Shown in pieces: positions 1-10,588 of a stretch of DNA of 64,000 nt (positions are counted from its first letter, which is position 1; each line of letters begins with the position of its first letter). This DNA is from Arthrobacter gengyunqii (GTDB lineage Bacteria; Actinomycetota; Actinomycetes; Actinomycetales; Micrococcaceae). The notes beneath the pieces were generated by a model that was not told the DNA's origin, did not search any database, and saw only the letters and a list, made by a program, of their open reading frames with translations. The stretch is from positions 2,542,001 to 2,606,000 of the forward strand of contig NZ_CP095461.1 in assembly GCF_023022985.1 (NCBI RefSeq), written 5' to 3'. The position numbers and the translations under genes were made by a program.

Positions 1-630
1 CAGGCCTCCCCCGATGGGTTGGCGCAGGCTTTCCTGCTTGGGGAAGAGCATATCGGCAACGGTCCTGTCGCCCTGGTACTGGGTGACAACATTTTCTACG
101 GCACCGGAATGGGTACCCAGCTTCGGCGGTTTACCGACATTGATGGTGCTGCGGTCTTTGGTTACTGGGTTGCTGACCCGACAGCCTATGGAGTGGTCGA
201 ATTCGACTCTTCGGGAAACGCCATCTCCTTGGAAGAAAAACCGGCGCAGCCGAAGAGCCACTACGCCGTTCCCGGCTTGTATTTTTACGACAATGATGTC
301 GTGGAAATCGCCCGGAATCTCGAACCTTCCCCACGCGGCGAACTCGAAATTACAGATTTGAATCGCGTGTACATGGACAAGGGAAAGCTGCAGGTTGAGA
401 TCCTTCCCCGCGGCACGGCGTGGCTTGACACCGGAACATTTGAGTCGCTAAATGAAGCGTCAGAGTTTATTCGCACTGTCCAGAAACGTCAGGGATTGTC
501 TGTCGGCTGCCCGGAAGAGATTTCATGGCGGATGGGCAATATCAACGATGAGGAACTTCGCGCGCGTGCAGTTCCCTTGATAAAAAGCGGTTACGGACAG
601 TATCTCCTGGAGCTGCTGAACCAACGGTGA
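1..630 (+). CDS. rfbA: Glucose-1-phosphate thymidylyltransferase (RmlA/RfbA), 3' part
   Basis: The reading frame is open from base 1, so the gene starts before the window; 209 codons of a family usually about 290 long are present, and the missing part is the N-terminal nucleotide-binding region. Visible family motifs are SPDGLAQAF near the cut, LGDNIFYG (sugar-nucleotide and metal-binding loop), SLEEKP and WLDTGT near the C-terminus. The enzyme joins dTTP and glucose-1-phosphate to give dTDP-glucose, the first step to dTDP-L-rhamnose for cell-wall polysaccharides. The TTG at base 19 is internal, not a start. It ends just before a strong bidirectional terminator. Confidence 0.93.
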   Translation, partial: QASPDGLAQAFLLGEEHIGNGPVALVLGDNIFYGTGMGTQLRRFTDIDGAAVFGYWVADPTAYGVVEFDSSGNAISLEEKPAQPKSHYAVPGLYFYDNDVVEIARNLEPSPRGELEITDLNRVYMDKGKLQVEILPRGTAWLDTGTFESLNEASEFIRTVQKRQGLSVGCPEEISWRMGNINDEELRARAVPLIKSGYGQYLLELLNQR

Positions 631-655
631 CCGCCCCCGAATAACGGCGATGTAC

Positions 656-697
656 AAAAGGTGCTCCTCTGAAATTCCAGAGGAGCACCTTTTGTTT
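656..697. terminator. Bidirectional intrinsic terminator between rfbA and metG
   Basis: A perfect 16-bp inverted repeat (656-671 with 678-693) closes a 6-base loop. A-rich and T-rich flanks lie on both sides, so it can stop transcripts of the converging rfbA and metG genes. Confidence 0.85.
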
Positions 698-728
698 TGA
701 GGAAGAAGGCTGGAAACCCCCGATCCTG

Positions 729-2288
729 CTACTCTGCGGGTTCCTCGTACTTCGGGAAGATCGGTGCCGGAGCCGGCAACGGAGTGCCCGGCACCAGCGG
801 GGTGCCGATCGCGCTGAACCGGCGGGCGGCGTCGTCGTCCTGGCCCAAGACCGTCAGCAGCTTGGCGGCACTGTCCGGCATCACCGGCTGGATCAGGATG
901 GCCACAATACGCAGCACCTCCAGCGTCACGTAGAGCACGGTGTTCATGCGCTCGACGTCGGTCTTCCGCAGCACCCAGGGTGCCTGCTCGGCGAAGTAGG
1001 CGTTGGTGTCGCCGAGGACCTTCCAGGTGGCTTCGAGCGCACCGTGGAAGTCCTGAACGTCGTAGGCCTTGCGGGAGATCTCCAGGAGTTCGCCGGCGGC
1101 GGCCAGGATGGCCTTGTCCTCGTCGGTGAATTCTCCCGGCTGAGGAACTGCGGCGCCGCAGTTCTTGGCCACCATGGACAGCGAGCGCTGGGCCAGGTTG
1201 CCCAGGTTGTTGGCCAGATCCGAGTTCATCCGGCCCACCACGGCCTCGTGGCTGTAGGAGCCGTCGCCGCCGAAGGGCACCTCACGCAGCAGGAAGAACC
1301 GCACGGAGTCCAGGCCGTACTGGTCCGCCCACTCCTTGGGCGCCACCACGTTGCCCAGGGACTTGGACATCTTCACGCCCTTGTTGTGCAGGAACCCGTG
1401 GATCATCACGCGCTTGGGCAGTTCCAGATCCGCGGACATCAGGAACGCGGGCCAGAAGATGGCGTGGAAGCGGGAGATGTCCTTGCCGATGACATGGACG
1501 TCAGCCGGCCAGTACTTCTGAAAGGACTCCGACTCGGTGTCGGGGAAGCCGACGCCGGTGAGGTAGTTGGTGAGGGCATCCACCCACACGTACATCACGT
1601 GCTCCGGGTTGCCCGGAACCGGAACGCCCCAGTCGAAGGTGGTGCGGGAAATCGACAGGTCCTCGAGTCCGCCCTTGACGAAGCTGATGACCTCGTTGAA
1701 CTTGGACTGCGGCGCGGCGAAGGTCGGCTGGGCCTCATAGAGTGCCAGCAGCTTGTCCTGGTACGCGGAGAGGCGGAAGAAGTAGCTTTCCTCCTCGGTC
1801 CACGTCACCTCGGTGTCCGTCTCCTTCGAATACCGGATGCCGTCTTCGCGGACTTCGGTTTCGTCGTCGGTGTAATAGGCCTCATCCCGGACCGAGTACC
1901 AGCCGGCGTACTTGGAGAGGTAGATGTCGCCCTTCTCCTCCATCCGCTTCCAGATGGCCTGCGCCGCGGCGTAGTGGTCCTTGTCCGTGGTGCGGATGAA
2001 GCGGTCATGGGAAATGTTCAGGTCCCGGCTCATCTGCTGGAAAGCCGCCGAGTTGCGGTCCGCCAGTTCTTTGGCGGTGATGCCTTCCTTGTCCGCCGAC
2101 TGCTGCATCTTCAGGCCGTGCTCATCGGTGCCGGTCATGAAGAAGACGTCGTAACCGTCCAGGCGCTTGAAGCGGGCCATGGCGTCGGTGGCGATGGCCT
2201 CGTAGGCATGGCCGATATGGGGCACTCCGTTGGGATAGGAGATGGCCGTGGTGATGTAGAACGGGGTCTGGGAATCGGAAGAAGTCAC
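729..2288 (-). CDS. metG: Methionyl-tRNA synthetase
   Basis: Class I aminoacyl-tRNA synthetase of 519 residues that charges tRNA-Met. The HIGH signature is at residues 24-27 (PHIGHAYEA) and the KMSKS loop appears as [10 protein letters not shown] near residue 310. No cysteines are seen in the connective-peptide stretch around [17 protein letters not shown], so this looks like the zinc-free type, and there is no C-terminal Trbp111-like tRNA-binding extension (E. coli MetG is 677 residues). The GTG start at 2288 has no Shine-Dalgarno sequence. It lies exactly six bases after a TAATTT box, which fits a leaderless mRNA. Confidence 0.97.
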   Translation of the reverse strand: MTSSDSQTPFYITTAISYPNGVPHIGHAYEAIATDAMARFKRLDGYDVFFMTGTDEHGLKMQQSADKEGITAKELADRNSAAFQQMSRDLNISHDRFIRTTDKDHYAAAQAIWKRMEEKGDIYLSKYAGWYSVRDEAYYTDDETEVREDGIRYSKETDTEVTWTEEESYFFRLSAYQDKLLALYEAQPTFAAPQSKFNEVISFVKGGLEDLSISRTTFDWGVPVPGNPEHVMYVWVDALTNYLTGVGFPDTESESFQKYWPADVHVIGKDISRFHAIFWPAFLMSADLELPKRVMIHGFLHNKGVKMSKSLGNVVAPKEWADQYGLDSVRFFLLREVPFGGDGSYSHEAVVGRMNSDLANNLGNLAQRSLSMVAKNCGAAVPQPGEFTDEDKAILAAAGELLEISRKAYDVQDFHGALEATWKVLGDTNAYFAEQAPWVLRKTDVERMNTVLYVTLEVLRIVAILIQPVMPDSAAKLLTVLGQDDDAARRFSAIGTPLVPGTPLPAPAPIFPKYEEPAE

Positions 2289-2294
2289 ATAAGA

Positions 2295-2300
2295 AAATTA
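2295..2300 (-). promoter_or_regulatory. Candidate -10 box of metG (leaderless)
   Basis: On the minus strand TAATTT stands six bases before the GTG start of metG, which places the expected transcription start on the start codon. No clear -35 was found. Confidence 0.45.
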
Positions 2301-2645
2301 CCCTGTTTGGCCTGCGCTTGTCGCTTCGGCCCCATCAGAGCCGTGCTCTCCCCGCGGAGCCCGCCGTTCTGCACGTGTTGCGTATTCAGCCGTGTCGAAC
2401 CGGGCAAGGTAGCCCAGACCCAGCAGCACCCCGAGCAGGATGATCACCAGAAGCACCGGAAGCCCCCAAATGACGGCACGGAGCCGAAGTGCTGATGGAC
2501 GGACGGGAAGAAATACCGCAAGTCCCGCCAGCGCGGCACCGCTTGCATAGATCAGAGCGGCACCCGGCTCGAGCCCTCCGACGCTGCTCCCGCCACCGGA
2601 CGATGAGACCAGGGCAAACGCGCGCAGCGGAACACCGGTTTGGGT
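2298..2645 (-). CDS. Possible small membrane protein without an obvious start codon
   Basis: Directly after the TGA of the FtsX permease the same frame stays open for 115 codons to a TAA at 2298-2300. The translation has two hydrophobic segments (around AGLAVFLPV and VLLVIILLGVLLGLGYL) and a charged C-terminal tail, as in a real two-helix membrane protein. No ATG, GTG or TTG occurs in frame before the second hydrophobic segment. It could be a gene using CTG or another start, a read-through extension of the permease, a frameshift, or decay of a larger gene. I do not recognise a family. Confidence 0.35.
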   Translation of the reverse strand, partial: TQTGVPLRAFALVSSSGGGSSVGGLEPGAALIYASGAALAGLAVFLPVRPSALRLRAVIWGLPVLLVIILLGVLLGLGYLARFDTAEYATRAERRAPRGEHGSDGAEATSAGQTG

Positions 2646-4040
2646 TCAGCGTAACGGGAGCTGTGTTTGTCCCCGGGGGCCGGAGCCGGCTTCCAATACA
2701 CCCGTCAGGACCGGGCCCGTCGCCGCGAGTCCTGCACGCACCAGCGCCACCCCGGCAGCAACCGACACCGCCAGGAAGATCATGGACACCGGCGCGAACA
2801 GCACCGCGGCTCCGGTGAGCGGGAAGAGCAGCAGTGCAGGCACTGCCGTGGACACCACGCTCACCAGCAGAAGCGGCTGCATGACCGCCGCGATGCGGGC
2901 ACCGTCGATGACTCCGCGCGGCATTCCCATCCGGTCCAGGCTCCGGTACAGGTCGGCACGGTCCAGCACGGTGGCGGCCTGATTGATGCCGGCCGAGCAG
3001 GCGACCATGAGGAATCCGGCAACCACGGTAATCAGAACACCCGTCATCACGTCCCCGGGCAGGAAATCCTCGGATCCCTCTGCCTGCACGCCTTGCAGGA
3101 CCGAGGCACCGGCTCCGGCAACGACGGCGGTGAAACACACCATGGACAGCGCGCTGACCTGCCGCCAGGCCGCTTTGGGCGCGTCCAGCACAATCCGGGC
3201 GGCAAGCAGGGCCTGCGGCGTTGCCGCCCGGCGCAGCCGACGGCGGGCCGAGACAGCCACCAGCCACGGCCCCACCAGGTTCAGCACCGCCAGCCCGGCG
3301 GCAAAGGCACCGAACAGGACGGCCAGGGCTAGGGCAGCCACAGCGATGGGGGTCATCAGGGCGAGGACACTGCCGGCGATGATGATCACCGCTGCGACGG
3401 CCCGGCGCCCCCGGACCTTTTGCGGAACGGCACGGGTGCGGACGCCCAGCGGCGAAATCGTCACCCGGCGCAGGCCGACGGCGGAGCTGACCGCCGCCAG
3501 GAGCACCACCGCCAGCACCGTTGCGGCACCGGCCACCGGGTGCAGCCAGTAGGCAGCCCCCAGCGCCGCACCGCGGAAATGAATCAACTGGACAAACGGC
3601 GCGAGCACCAGATAACCGGCCGCGCCGGCCAGGGTTCCGGCGAACGCCTGGGCACTGGCCTCCAGGACCGTCACCCGGCGGACCGTCTTGGCGGAAGCCC
3701 CGAGCAGGCACAGCGTCGAGAGGTGTTCGTCGCGGCGGCGGGCGGAGAGGCGTGCGGCCGATCCGCCGAGGCTGATCAGGGGCAGCACCAGGAGGATGAG
3801 CGCAAAGCACGCCAGCAGCAGGTAGAGGTCGCCTTCCTCGTCTCCCCACTGCAGGAAGGACAGGGCGCCGGCGAGGACCGTCAACAGCAGGGTGGTGACC
3901 ACGGCGAACGACGCCGCTGGCAGCAGAGCCGCTGTCCGCCCGGCGGCGCCGGGGCGGTTCAGGAGCCAGGCGATGCGCAGCGGAACGGCAAGCGGAGAGG
4001 AATCCACCGCACGGACCAGGGCGGAGGCAGCGGCGTTCAT
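2646..4040 (-). CDS. ABC transporter permease, FtsX/MacB-like
   Basis: A 464-residue hydrophobic protein with about eight to ten predicted membrane segments. Examples are FAVVTTLLLTVLAGALSF near residue 50, LLACFALILLVLPLISLGG near 80, and a C-terminal group around VALALAVLFGAFAAGLAVLNL. Several basic cytoplasmic loops occur, for instance RLSARRRDEHLSTLCLLGA, whose RR-x(4)-LxxLGA pattern is typical of FtsX permeases that couple to a LolD/MacB-type ATPase. Its start overlaps the stop of the ATPase gene by four bases (ATGA), so the two form an exporter operon. The substrate is unknown; lipids, peptides and antibiotics are all possible. Confidence 0.8.
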   Translation of the reverse strand: MNAAASALVRAVDSSPLAVPLRIAWLLNRPGAAGRTAALLPAASFAVVTTLLLTVLAGALSFLQWGDEEGDLYLLLACFALILLVLPLISLGGSAARLSARRRDEHLSTLCLLGASAKTVRRVTVLEASAQAFAGTLAGAAGYLVLAPFVQLIHFRGAALGAAYWLHPVAGAATVLAVVLLAAVSSAVGLRRVTISPLGVRTRAVPQKVRGRRAVAAVIIIAGSVLALMTPIAVAALALAVLFGAFAAGLAVLNLVGPWLVAVSARRRLRRAATPQALLAARIVLDAPKAAWRQVSALSMVCFTAVVAGAGASVLQGVQAEGSEDFLPGDVMTGVLITVVAGFLMVACSAGINQAATVLDRADLYRSLDRMGMPRGVIDGARIAAVMQPLLLVSVVSTAVPALLLFPLTGAAVLFAPVSMIFLAVSVAAGVALVRAGLAATGPVLTGVLEAGSGPRGQTQLPLR

Positions 4041-4762
4041 CGGCGGATTCCCGCGGCGCCGGCGGTGTCCGCCACCACGACGCCGTCAGCCAGGGTGATG
4101 ATCCGGCCGCACCAGCGGGCAACGTCGGCATCATGGGTGACAACCACCAGGGCCCGACCGGTTCCCTGCACCGTTTGCAGCAGCTGCCCCATGACTTCTG
4201 CCGAGGTGCGGGAATCCAGGGCGCCCGTGGGTTCGTCAGCGAACAGCATCCGGGCGCCGGTGACCTGTGCCCGGGCAATGGCTACCCGCTGCCCCTGTCC
4301 CCCGGAAAGCTCACCGATCCGCCGTTCCTCCATGCCGGACAGTCCCAGGGCGGCCAATGCGCCGGCTGCAGCTTGTTCCGCCTGCCGGCGGGCCGTGCCG
4401 TCAAGCATGAGGGCCAGGGCCACGTTCTCCCCGGCGGTGAGCTCGGGTATGAGCAGCCCCTGCTGGAACACGAAGCCGAACTCCCGCCGGCGCAGGGCCG
4501 ACCGGGCGTCGTCGTTCAGGGCTGTGACCTCGATCGGCAGGGCCGTGTCCCGGAACAACCGGACCCGTCCGGCGTCGGGCGGGATGATGCCGGCCAGGCA
4601 GTGCAGCAGGGTGGTTTTTCCGGAACCGGAGGCCCCCATGACGGCCAGGGACTCACCGGGCCGGATGGTGAGGCTGACACCGGCCAGGGCGGGCGCGCCG
4701 TCGTACGTCTTTACAAGGTTTTCGGCCGCCAGCAGGGGCGCACCGGACATGGATGCAGTCAT
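4037..4762 (-). CDS. ABC transporter ATP-binding protein (MacB/LolD type)
   Basis: An ATPase of about 241 residues with all the usual motifs: Walker A GASGSGKTTLL, Q-loop at FVFQQGLL, signature LSGGQGQRVAIA, Walker B MLFADEPTGALDS and the switch histidine in VVVTHDAD. DEPTGALDS is characteristic of the LolD/MacB/FtsE subgroup that powers FtsX-like permeases, matching the next gene. The frame is open from an ATG at 4810. I chose the ATG at 4762 because an AGGAAA stretch lies upstream and the residues before it look non-conserved; ATG 4750 is also possible. Confidence 0.88.
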   Translation of the reverse strand: MTASMSGAPLLAAENLVKTYDGAPALAGVSLTIRPGESLAVMGASGSGKTTLLHCLAGIIPPDAGRVRLFRDTALPIEVTALNDDARSALRRREFGFVFQQGLLIPELTAGENVALALMLDGTARRQAEQAAAGALAALGLSGMEERRIGELSGGQGQRVAIARAQVTGARMLFADEPTGALDSRTSAEVMGQLLQTVQGTGRALVVVTHDADVARWCGRIITLADGVVVADTAGAAGIRR

Positions 4763-4858
4763 GCCTCCATGCTTTCCTGCCCAGGGTGGCGGCGCCTCGG
4801 AGTCCGGCATGAACTCCGTGTCAGGCGCCTCCTACCCTGGGCGGATACGGCACAGCGG

Positions 4859-6454
4859 TTAGCCCTGCAGGTCAACCTCGCGAACCACGGTGGCACTGAT
4901 TTCGGTGCGCAGGGTTTCCAGCACGTCCTGCGGAACGGAGGAATCCACCGTCAGCAGGGACAGGGCCTGGCCGCCCTCGGAATTGCGGGCCACCTGCATG
5001 CCGGCAATGTTGATGTCCTTTTCGCCCAGGATCCGGCCCAGGGCGCCGATGACGCCGGGGCGGTCGGTGTAGATCAGGACCAGCAGGTGTTCGCTGATCG
5101 GGATTTCCACCTCGTAGCCGTTCACGCCCACGAGCTTTTCGATCTGCTTCGGTCCGGTCAGTGTGCCGGCGACCTCCAGCTGGGTTCCGTCCGACAGCGC
5201 GCCGCGGATGGTCAGCACGTTGCGGTAGTCGACCACCTCGGAGGTCTTGAGCAGGCGCACCTCGATGCCGCGCTGCTCGGCCAGGACCGGAGCGTTCACG
5301 TAGGAGACCTGCTCGGAGACGATGTCCGTGAAGATGCCCTTGAGTGCTGCCAGTTCCAGGGCCTTGACGTCCAGCGCTGCGATCTCGCCGGCCACCTCAA
5401 TGTCGATGGCGGTGACGGAATCGGAGGAGAGCGCGGTGAAGATGCGTCCCAGCTTTTCGATCAGCGGGATGCCCGGGCGGACGTCCTCGGCAATGATGCC
5501 GCCGGCCACGTTCACGGCGTCGGGCACCAGTTCGCCGGCCAGGGCCAGACGGACGGATTTGGCGACGGAGACGCCGGCCTTTTCCTGGGCTTCGGCGGTG
5601 GAGGCGCCCAGATGAGGGGTGACAATGACGTTGTCCAGGGCCTGGAACGGCAGGTCGGTGGAGGGTTCCTTCACGAAGACGTCCACGCCGGCACCAGCGA
5701 TCTTGCCCTCGGTCAGCGCGGTGTAGAGGGCATCCTCATCCACGAGGCCGCCGCGGGCCACGTTCACTACGTAGGCGGTGTCCTTCATCTTGTCGAAGGC
5801 CTCGGCGCCGAGCATCCCCACCGTCTCGGGGGTCTTGGGCATGTGGATGGTGACAAAGTCAGCCTGCTCCAGCAGCTCGTCCAGCGTCACCAGGCGAACA
5901 TTCAGCTGGGCGGCGCGGGCCGGGGTGATGTACGGGTCATAGGCGAGGATTTCGGTGCCGAAGCCCTGCAGCCGGGCAGCCACGAGGGCGCCGATGCGGC
6001 CCAGGCCGATGATGCCGATTTTCTTTTCGAACAGCTCAATGCCGGAGTACTTGGAGCGCTTCCACTCGCCGCCCTTGAGGGCTGCGCTGGCCTGGGGAAT
6101 GTGGCGGGCCAGTGACAGGATGTGGCCGACGGTCAGTTCCGCGGCGGAGATGATGTTCGACGTCGGGGCGTTGACCACCATGACACCGGCCTGGGTGGCG
6201 GCCTTGATGTCCACGTTGTCCAGGCCGACGCCGGCCCGGGCAATGACCTTGAGGTTCTTCGCGGCGGCGATGGCTTCGGCATCCACCTGGGTGGCCGAGC
6301 GCACCAGGATGGCGTCCACGTCCGCAATGGCGGAGAGCAGCTGCGACCGGTCCGCTCCGTTGGTGGAACGGATCTCGAAGTCCGGGCCCAGGGCCTGGAC
6401 CGTGGCCGGGGAAAGTTCTTCCGCAATAAGTACGACGGGCTTGGTGGCTGTCAC
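4859..6454 (-). CDS. serA: D-3-phosphoglycerate dehydrogenase
   Basis: NAD-dependent first enzyme of serine biosynthesis, 531 residues, the long actinobacterial form. In order it has the substrate/catalytic domain, the NAD-binding GLGRIGALVAARL near residue 150, the catalytic Arg in NVARGGLVDE, the active-site His in TPHLGAST, an intervening ASB domain, and a C-terminal ACT domain (VLIYTDRPGVIGALG). That ACT domain is where serine feedback inhibition acts in this family. The frame could start at 6517, but the GTG at 6454 has AGAGG six bases upstream and gives the usual N-terminus TATKPVVLIAEEL, so I placed the start there. Confidence 0.96.
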   Translation of the reverse strand: MTATKPVVLIAEELSPATVQALGPDFEIRSTNGADRSQLLSAIADVDAILVRSATQVDAEAIAAAKNLKVIARAGVGLDNVDIKAATQAGVMVVNAPTSNIISAAELTVGHILSLARHIPQASAALKGGEWKRSKYSGIELFEKKIGIIGLGRIGALVAARLQGFGTEILAYDPYITPARAAQLNVRLVTLDELLEQADFVTIHMPKTPETVGMLGAEAFDKMKDTAYVVNVARGGLVDEDALYTALTEGKIAGAGVDVFVKEPSTDLPFQALDNVIVTPHLGASTAEAQEKAGVSVAKSVRLALAGELVPDAVNVAGGIIAEDVRPGIPLIEKLGRIFTALSSDSVTAIDIEVAGEIAALDVKALELAALKGIFTDIVSEQVSYVNAPVLAEQRGIEVRLLKTSEVVDYRNVLTIRGALSDGTQLEVAGTLTGPKQIEKLVGVNGYEVEIPISEHLLVLIYTDRPGVIGALGRILGEKDINIAGMQVARNSEGGQALSLLTVDSSVPQDVLETLRTEISATVVREVDLQG

Positions 6455-6518
6455 CGGTGACCTCTTTAGCTGTGGTGGATTCTGGTGGGGATCTTGGTGA
6501 AACCCTTTTCTGCGCAAA

Positions 6519-6550
6519 GAGGCCGGACCCGTTCAACCGGGCCCGGCCTC
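6519..6550 (-). terminator. Hairpin downstream of ilvC
   Basis: A 13-bp G+C-rich inverted repeat (6519-6531 with 6538-6550, one wobble) with a 6-base loop lies between ilvC and serA. On the minus strand it is followed by a short TTT, so it is a plausible but weak terminator for the ilvBNC transcript. Confidence 0.5.
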
Positions 6551-6661
6551 CTTACCGAAACGGCTTGCTCTTGCGAGCTTATCGTTTCGCTGTTGGGCGC
6601 ACTCAATCGTGTGCCCTGTGTTACCGGCAGGTTACCGGCCTCCTGTGTCGCGGGGATCCGT

Positions 6662-7696
<1,035 letters not shown>

Positions 7697-7756
7697 CTAC
7701 TGAAGTTTGTTTCTGGGTTCTTGGATAAAGGTTTTGGGCGGAACTGCGGCGAAAGC

Positions 7757-8272
7757 CTAGGCGCTGCGCAGATGCGCGCGGTCGCCCATGGATTTGGAGC
7801 CGCGGCCGATGGCCAGCGTTCCGGATTGAACTATTTCGCGGATGCCAAAGGGTTCAAGCACTGCAAGGAGTGCGTTGAGTTTATCGGCGGTGCCTGTCGC
7901 TTCAACGATCAGCGAGTCTGTGGACACGTCAACCACTGAAGAACGGAACAGCTCGGCTGCCTGGGTTACCTGCAGCCGGGTTGCGGCATCCGCGCGAACC
8001 TTGACCAAGATGTGGTCGCGTTGCACGGAAGACTCTGGAACCAGCTCAACAATCTTGATGACATTGATGAGCTTGTTCAGTTGTTTGGTGACCTGCTCCA
8101 GCAGGTCACCCTCGGCCTCGACCACCACGGTGATGCGGGACAGGCCCGGCACCTCCGAGGGGCCAACGGCCAAAGAATTGATGTTGAATGCCCGGCGGGC
8201 AAACAGGGACGCAACCCGGGTCAGGACACCGGGAACGTCTTCAACCAGTACGGAAAGGGTGTGGCGTGCCAT
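7757..8272 (-). CDS. ilvN: Acetolactate synthase small (regulatory) subunit
   Basis: A 171-residue regulatory subunit of acetohydroxyacid synthase that confers valine feedback inhibition in this family. An N-terminal ACT domain (HTLSVLVEDVPGVLTRVASL, then FNINSLAVGPSE) is followed by the conserved C-terminal half with RDHILVKVRAD and EATGTADKLNALL. Length and motifs are normal. It lies four bases after ilvB. Confidence 0.96.
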   Translation of the reverse strand: MARHTLSVLVEDVPGVLTRVASLFARRAFNINSLAVGPSEVPGLSRITVVVEAEGDLLEQVTKQLNKLINVIKIVELVPESSVQRDHILVKVRADAATRLQVTQAAELFRSSVVDVSTDSLIVEATGTADKLNALLAVLEPFGIREIVQSGTLAIGRGSKSMGDRAHLRSA

Positions 8273-8276
8273 GGCC

Positions 8277-10184
8277 CTAGTCCTCCTCTTCCCATTTGGG
8301 TGTCATATTGCGGGCAATCTGGATCAGGTCATTGGAAACGCCGGAGGGAACCATGGGCCAGACCATTGAGTCGCGGCTGACCACGAAGTCAATGACCACG
8401 GGGCGGTCATTGATCGCCAGGGCCTGGCGGATGGTGTCGTCAATGTCCTCTTCGCGCTCGCACCGCAGTCCGGCACAGCCGTACGCATCGGCGAGCTTCA
8501 CGAAGTCCGGGATCCGGACGGTGTCATGGCCGGTGTTCAGGTCCGTGTTGGAGTAGCGGGACTCGTAGAAGAGCGTCTGCCACTGCCGCACCATGCCCAG
8601 GGACGAGTTGTTGATGATGGCAACCTTGATCGGAATCTTGTTGATCAGGCACGTGGCCAGTTCCTGGTTGGTCATCTGGAAGCAGCCGTCGCCGTCGATC
8701 GCCCAGACCACGCGGTCCGGGTTGCCGACCTTGGCGCCCATCGCTGCGGGCACGGAGTAGCCCATGGTGCCGAGCCCGCCGGAGTTGAGCCAGGCGCGGG
8801 GGCGCTCGTATTTGATGAACTGGGCGGCCCACATCTGGTGCTGGCCCACGCCTGCCACGTACACGCCTTCCGGTCCGGTCAGCGCACCGATGCGCTCGAT
8901 GACCTTCTGCGGGGCAACGTGGCCGTGCTCGGGTTCGCTGTAACCCATGGGGTAGGTCTCGCGGAGCCGGTTGATGACCTCCCACCAGGGCGCAATGTCA
9001 GGACGCTCGACGGCGAACTGAGCGCGCACGGCGTCGGACAGCTCAGGAAGGATTTCCTTGACCGACCCGACGATCGGCACGTCCGCCGGCCGGTTCTTGG
9101 AGATCTCGGCGGGATCGATGTCCGCGTGGATGACCTTCGCCCCGGGAGCGAACGAGGACAGGACACCGGTGACGCGGTCGTCAAAGCGGGCGCCCAGCGT
9201 GATCAGCAGGTCCGACTGCTGCAGGGCGGTGACCGCCGAGACGGAGCCGTGCATGCCGGGCATGCCCGCGTGCTGCGGATGCGAGTCCGGGAAGACGCCG
9301 CGGGCCTGCAGCGTGGTGACGACGGGCGCGCCCACCAGCTCAGCCAGCTCCAGCAGTTCTGGCGAGGCATCGGCCTTCAGCACGCCGCCGCCCACGTAGA
9401 ACACCGGGCGGTGGGACGCTGCGATCAGGCGGGCGGCTTCGCGCACCTGCTTGGAGTGGCCGCGCACCACGGTGCGGTAGCCGGGCAGATCAATTCGTGG
9501 CGGCCAGGAGAACGTGGTCTTCGCCTGCTGGGCATCCTTGGAGATGTCCACCAGCACCGGTCCGGGACGGCCCGTGGTGGCAATGTGAAAGGCCTCGGCC
9601 AGGACCCGGGGGATGTCATCCGCGTTGGTGACCAAGTAGGAGTGCTTCGTGATGGGCATGGTGATGCCCACGATGTCCGCTTCCTGGAAAGCGTCGCTGC
9701 CGATGAAGGCGCTGGAAACCTGGCCGGTGATGGCCACCATGGGAACCGAATCCATGTGCGCGTCGGCGATCGCGGTGACCAGGTTCGTCGCTCCGGGACC
9801 GGACGTGGCGATGCAGACCCCGGCGCGGCCGGTGACCATGGCATAGCCTTCGGCGGCGTGCCCGGCACCCTGTTCGTGGCGCACCAGGATGTGCCGCAGC
9901 TTGGTGGAATCCATGAGCGGGTCATAGGTCGGAAGGATCGCGCCGCCGGGCAGCCCGAAGATGTCTTCAACACCCAGCTCTTCCAACGCCCGGACGATTG
10001 CCTTGGAACCGGTCATCTCGGTGGGCGGAACAACGTTGTTGGGGCCCTGTACCCGGGTGTCTACGGCTTCGGACGGCACTGTAACGGAAGAGGCAACATC
10101 ACGTGTCTTGGCAGCGGCCGTCTTGGCGGCAACGCTGGCTTTGTGGGCCATCAGCGACGGGCTGATTGGCGATCCCTTACTCAT
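8277..10184 (-). CDS. ilvB: Acetolactate synthase large (catalytic) subunit
   Basis: A 635-residue ThDP- and FAD-dependent catalytic subunit that condenses pyruvate with pyruvate or 2-oxobutyrate. An alanine-rich extension of about 55 residues precedes the core, as is common in actinobacteria. The core begins [20 protein letters not shown], carries the catalytic Glu in [14 protein letters not shown], and has the ThDP-binding motif starting at [18 protein letters not shown]. The first gene of ilvBNC; expression is probably set by the leader-peptide attenuator just upstream. Confidence 0.97.
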   Translation of the reverse strand: MSKGSPISPSLMAHKASVAAKTAAAKTRDVASSVTVPSEAVDTRVQGPNNVVPPTEMTGSKAIVRALEELGVEDIFGLPGGAILPTYDPLMDSTKLRHILVRHEQGAGHAAEGYAMVTGRAGVCIATSGPGATNLVTAIADAHMDSVPMVAITGQVSSAFIGSDAFQEADIVGITMPITKHSYLVTNADDIPRVLAEAFHIATTGRPGPVLVDISKDAQQAKTTFSWPPRIDLPGYRTVVRGHSKQVREAARLIAASHRPVFYVGGGVLKADASPELLELAELVGAPVVTTLQARGVFPDSHPQHAGMPGMHGSVSAVTALQQSDLLITLGARFDDRVTGVLSSFAPGAKVIHADIDPAEISKNRPADVPIVGSVKEILPELSDAVRAQFAVERPDIAPWWEVINRLRETYPMGYSEPEHGHVAPQKVIERIGALTGPEGVYVAGVGQHQMWAAQFIKYERPRAWLNSGGLGTMGYSVPAAMGAKVGNPDRVVWAIDGDGCFQMTNQELATCLINKIPIKVAIINNSSLGMVRQWQTLFYESRYSNTDLNTGHDTVRIPDFVKLADAYGCAGLRCEREEDIDDTIRQALAINDRPVVIDFVVSRDSMVWPMVPSGVSNDLIQIARNMTPKWEEED

Positions 10185-10280
10185 AAATTCTTCCTTACGG
10201 ATACTTATTCATGTGATCTGTCGCGGCGGCCGTCCGGACGATTTGCCCGGGGCGGCTTTTGTGCTTTGTCTGAAGCCAAT

Positions 10281-10317
10281 AAAAAAACCCCTCGTGCCGG
10301 TTGGCTCCGTAGGGGTT
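10281..10317 (-). terminator. Transcription attenuator of ilvBNC
   Basis: On the minus strand a hairpin with the 7-bp stem AACCCCT/AGGGGTT (10311-10317 with 10286-10292) is followed directly by seven T residues (10287 down to 10281). It sits about 30 bases after the stop of a leader peptide rich in Ile, Val and Leu and about 100 bases before ilvB. This is the layout of a ribosome-mediated attenuator: a ribosome stalled in the leader would favour an antiterminator. Confidence 0.75.
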
Positions 10318-10346
10318 CGCGCGTGACGCTCTTGCAAGCTCGGCGG

Positions 10347-10388
10347 TTAGGCCACGCGCTTGATAAGGACGACGGGTACGATCTGCAT
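10347..10388 (-). CDS. ilvB leader peptide
   Basis: A 13-codon ORF reading MQIVPVVLIKRVA, in which seven residues are Ile, Val or Leu, the end products of the operon. It ends about 30 bases before the attenuator hairpin. Comparable leader peptides control ilvBNC in Corynebacterium. The ATG lies seven bases after a weak -10 box and an AAGGGG too close to act as a normal Shine-Dalgarno site, so the leader mRNA may itself be leaderless. Confidence 0.75.
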   Translation of the reverse strand: MQIVPVVLIKRVA

Positions 10389-10395
10389 GCCCCTT

Positions 10396-10424
10396 AGTCT
10401 TCCCGCCCCCTTGCGGGGTGTCAA
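10396..10424 (-). promoter_or_regulatory. Promoter of the ilvBNC operon
   Basis: On the minus strand a consensus TTGACA (10424-10419) is separated by 17 bases from AAGACT (10401-10396), seven bases before the leader-peptide ATG. The -35 is perfect and the -10 weak, a spacing expected of a sigma-70-type promoter. Confidence 0.55.
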
Positions 10425-10479
10425 ACTTTTGAGACTGCCGTCTCACTATCTGGACATCCGATCCCGGCTGACAGGGCCT

Positions 10480-10516
10480 CCCCAACGACGCCCGCCGAGA
10501 GCGGACGTCGTCGGGG
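10480..10516 (-). terminator. Hairpin downstream of ilvD
   Basis: The inverted repeat CCCC-ACGACG ... CGTCGT-GGGG lies between ilvD and the ilvB promoter. No clear T-run follows on the minus strand, so it may end or stabilise the ilvD transcript rather than act as a classical terminator. Confidence 0.35.
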
Positions 10517-10588
10517 CCCCTCAGGCCCTTACAGCCTTATTAAGCCCTGCCGCCTCGGCTGTTCATGGGAAAACCGAGGCCACAGATT

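Noticed and set aside
1044..2495. Long plus-strand ORF of 483 codons opposite metG
   Set aside because: A shadow of metG: its translation is a low-complexity Val/Gly/His mix with no motif, while the minus strand carries a complete MetRS.
4133..6115. 660-codon plus-strand ORF across the ABC ATPase and serA
   Set aside because: It overlaps two well-supported minus-strand genes and has Gln/Gly/Val-rich shadow composition.
8526..10397. 623-codon plus-strand ORF opposite ilvB
   Set aside because: Shadow of IlvB; it even runs through the attenuator region. No recognisable domain.
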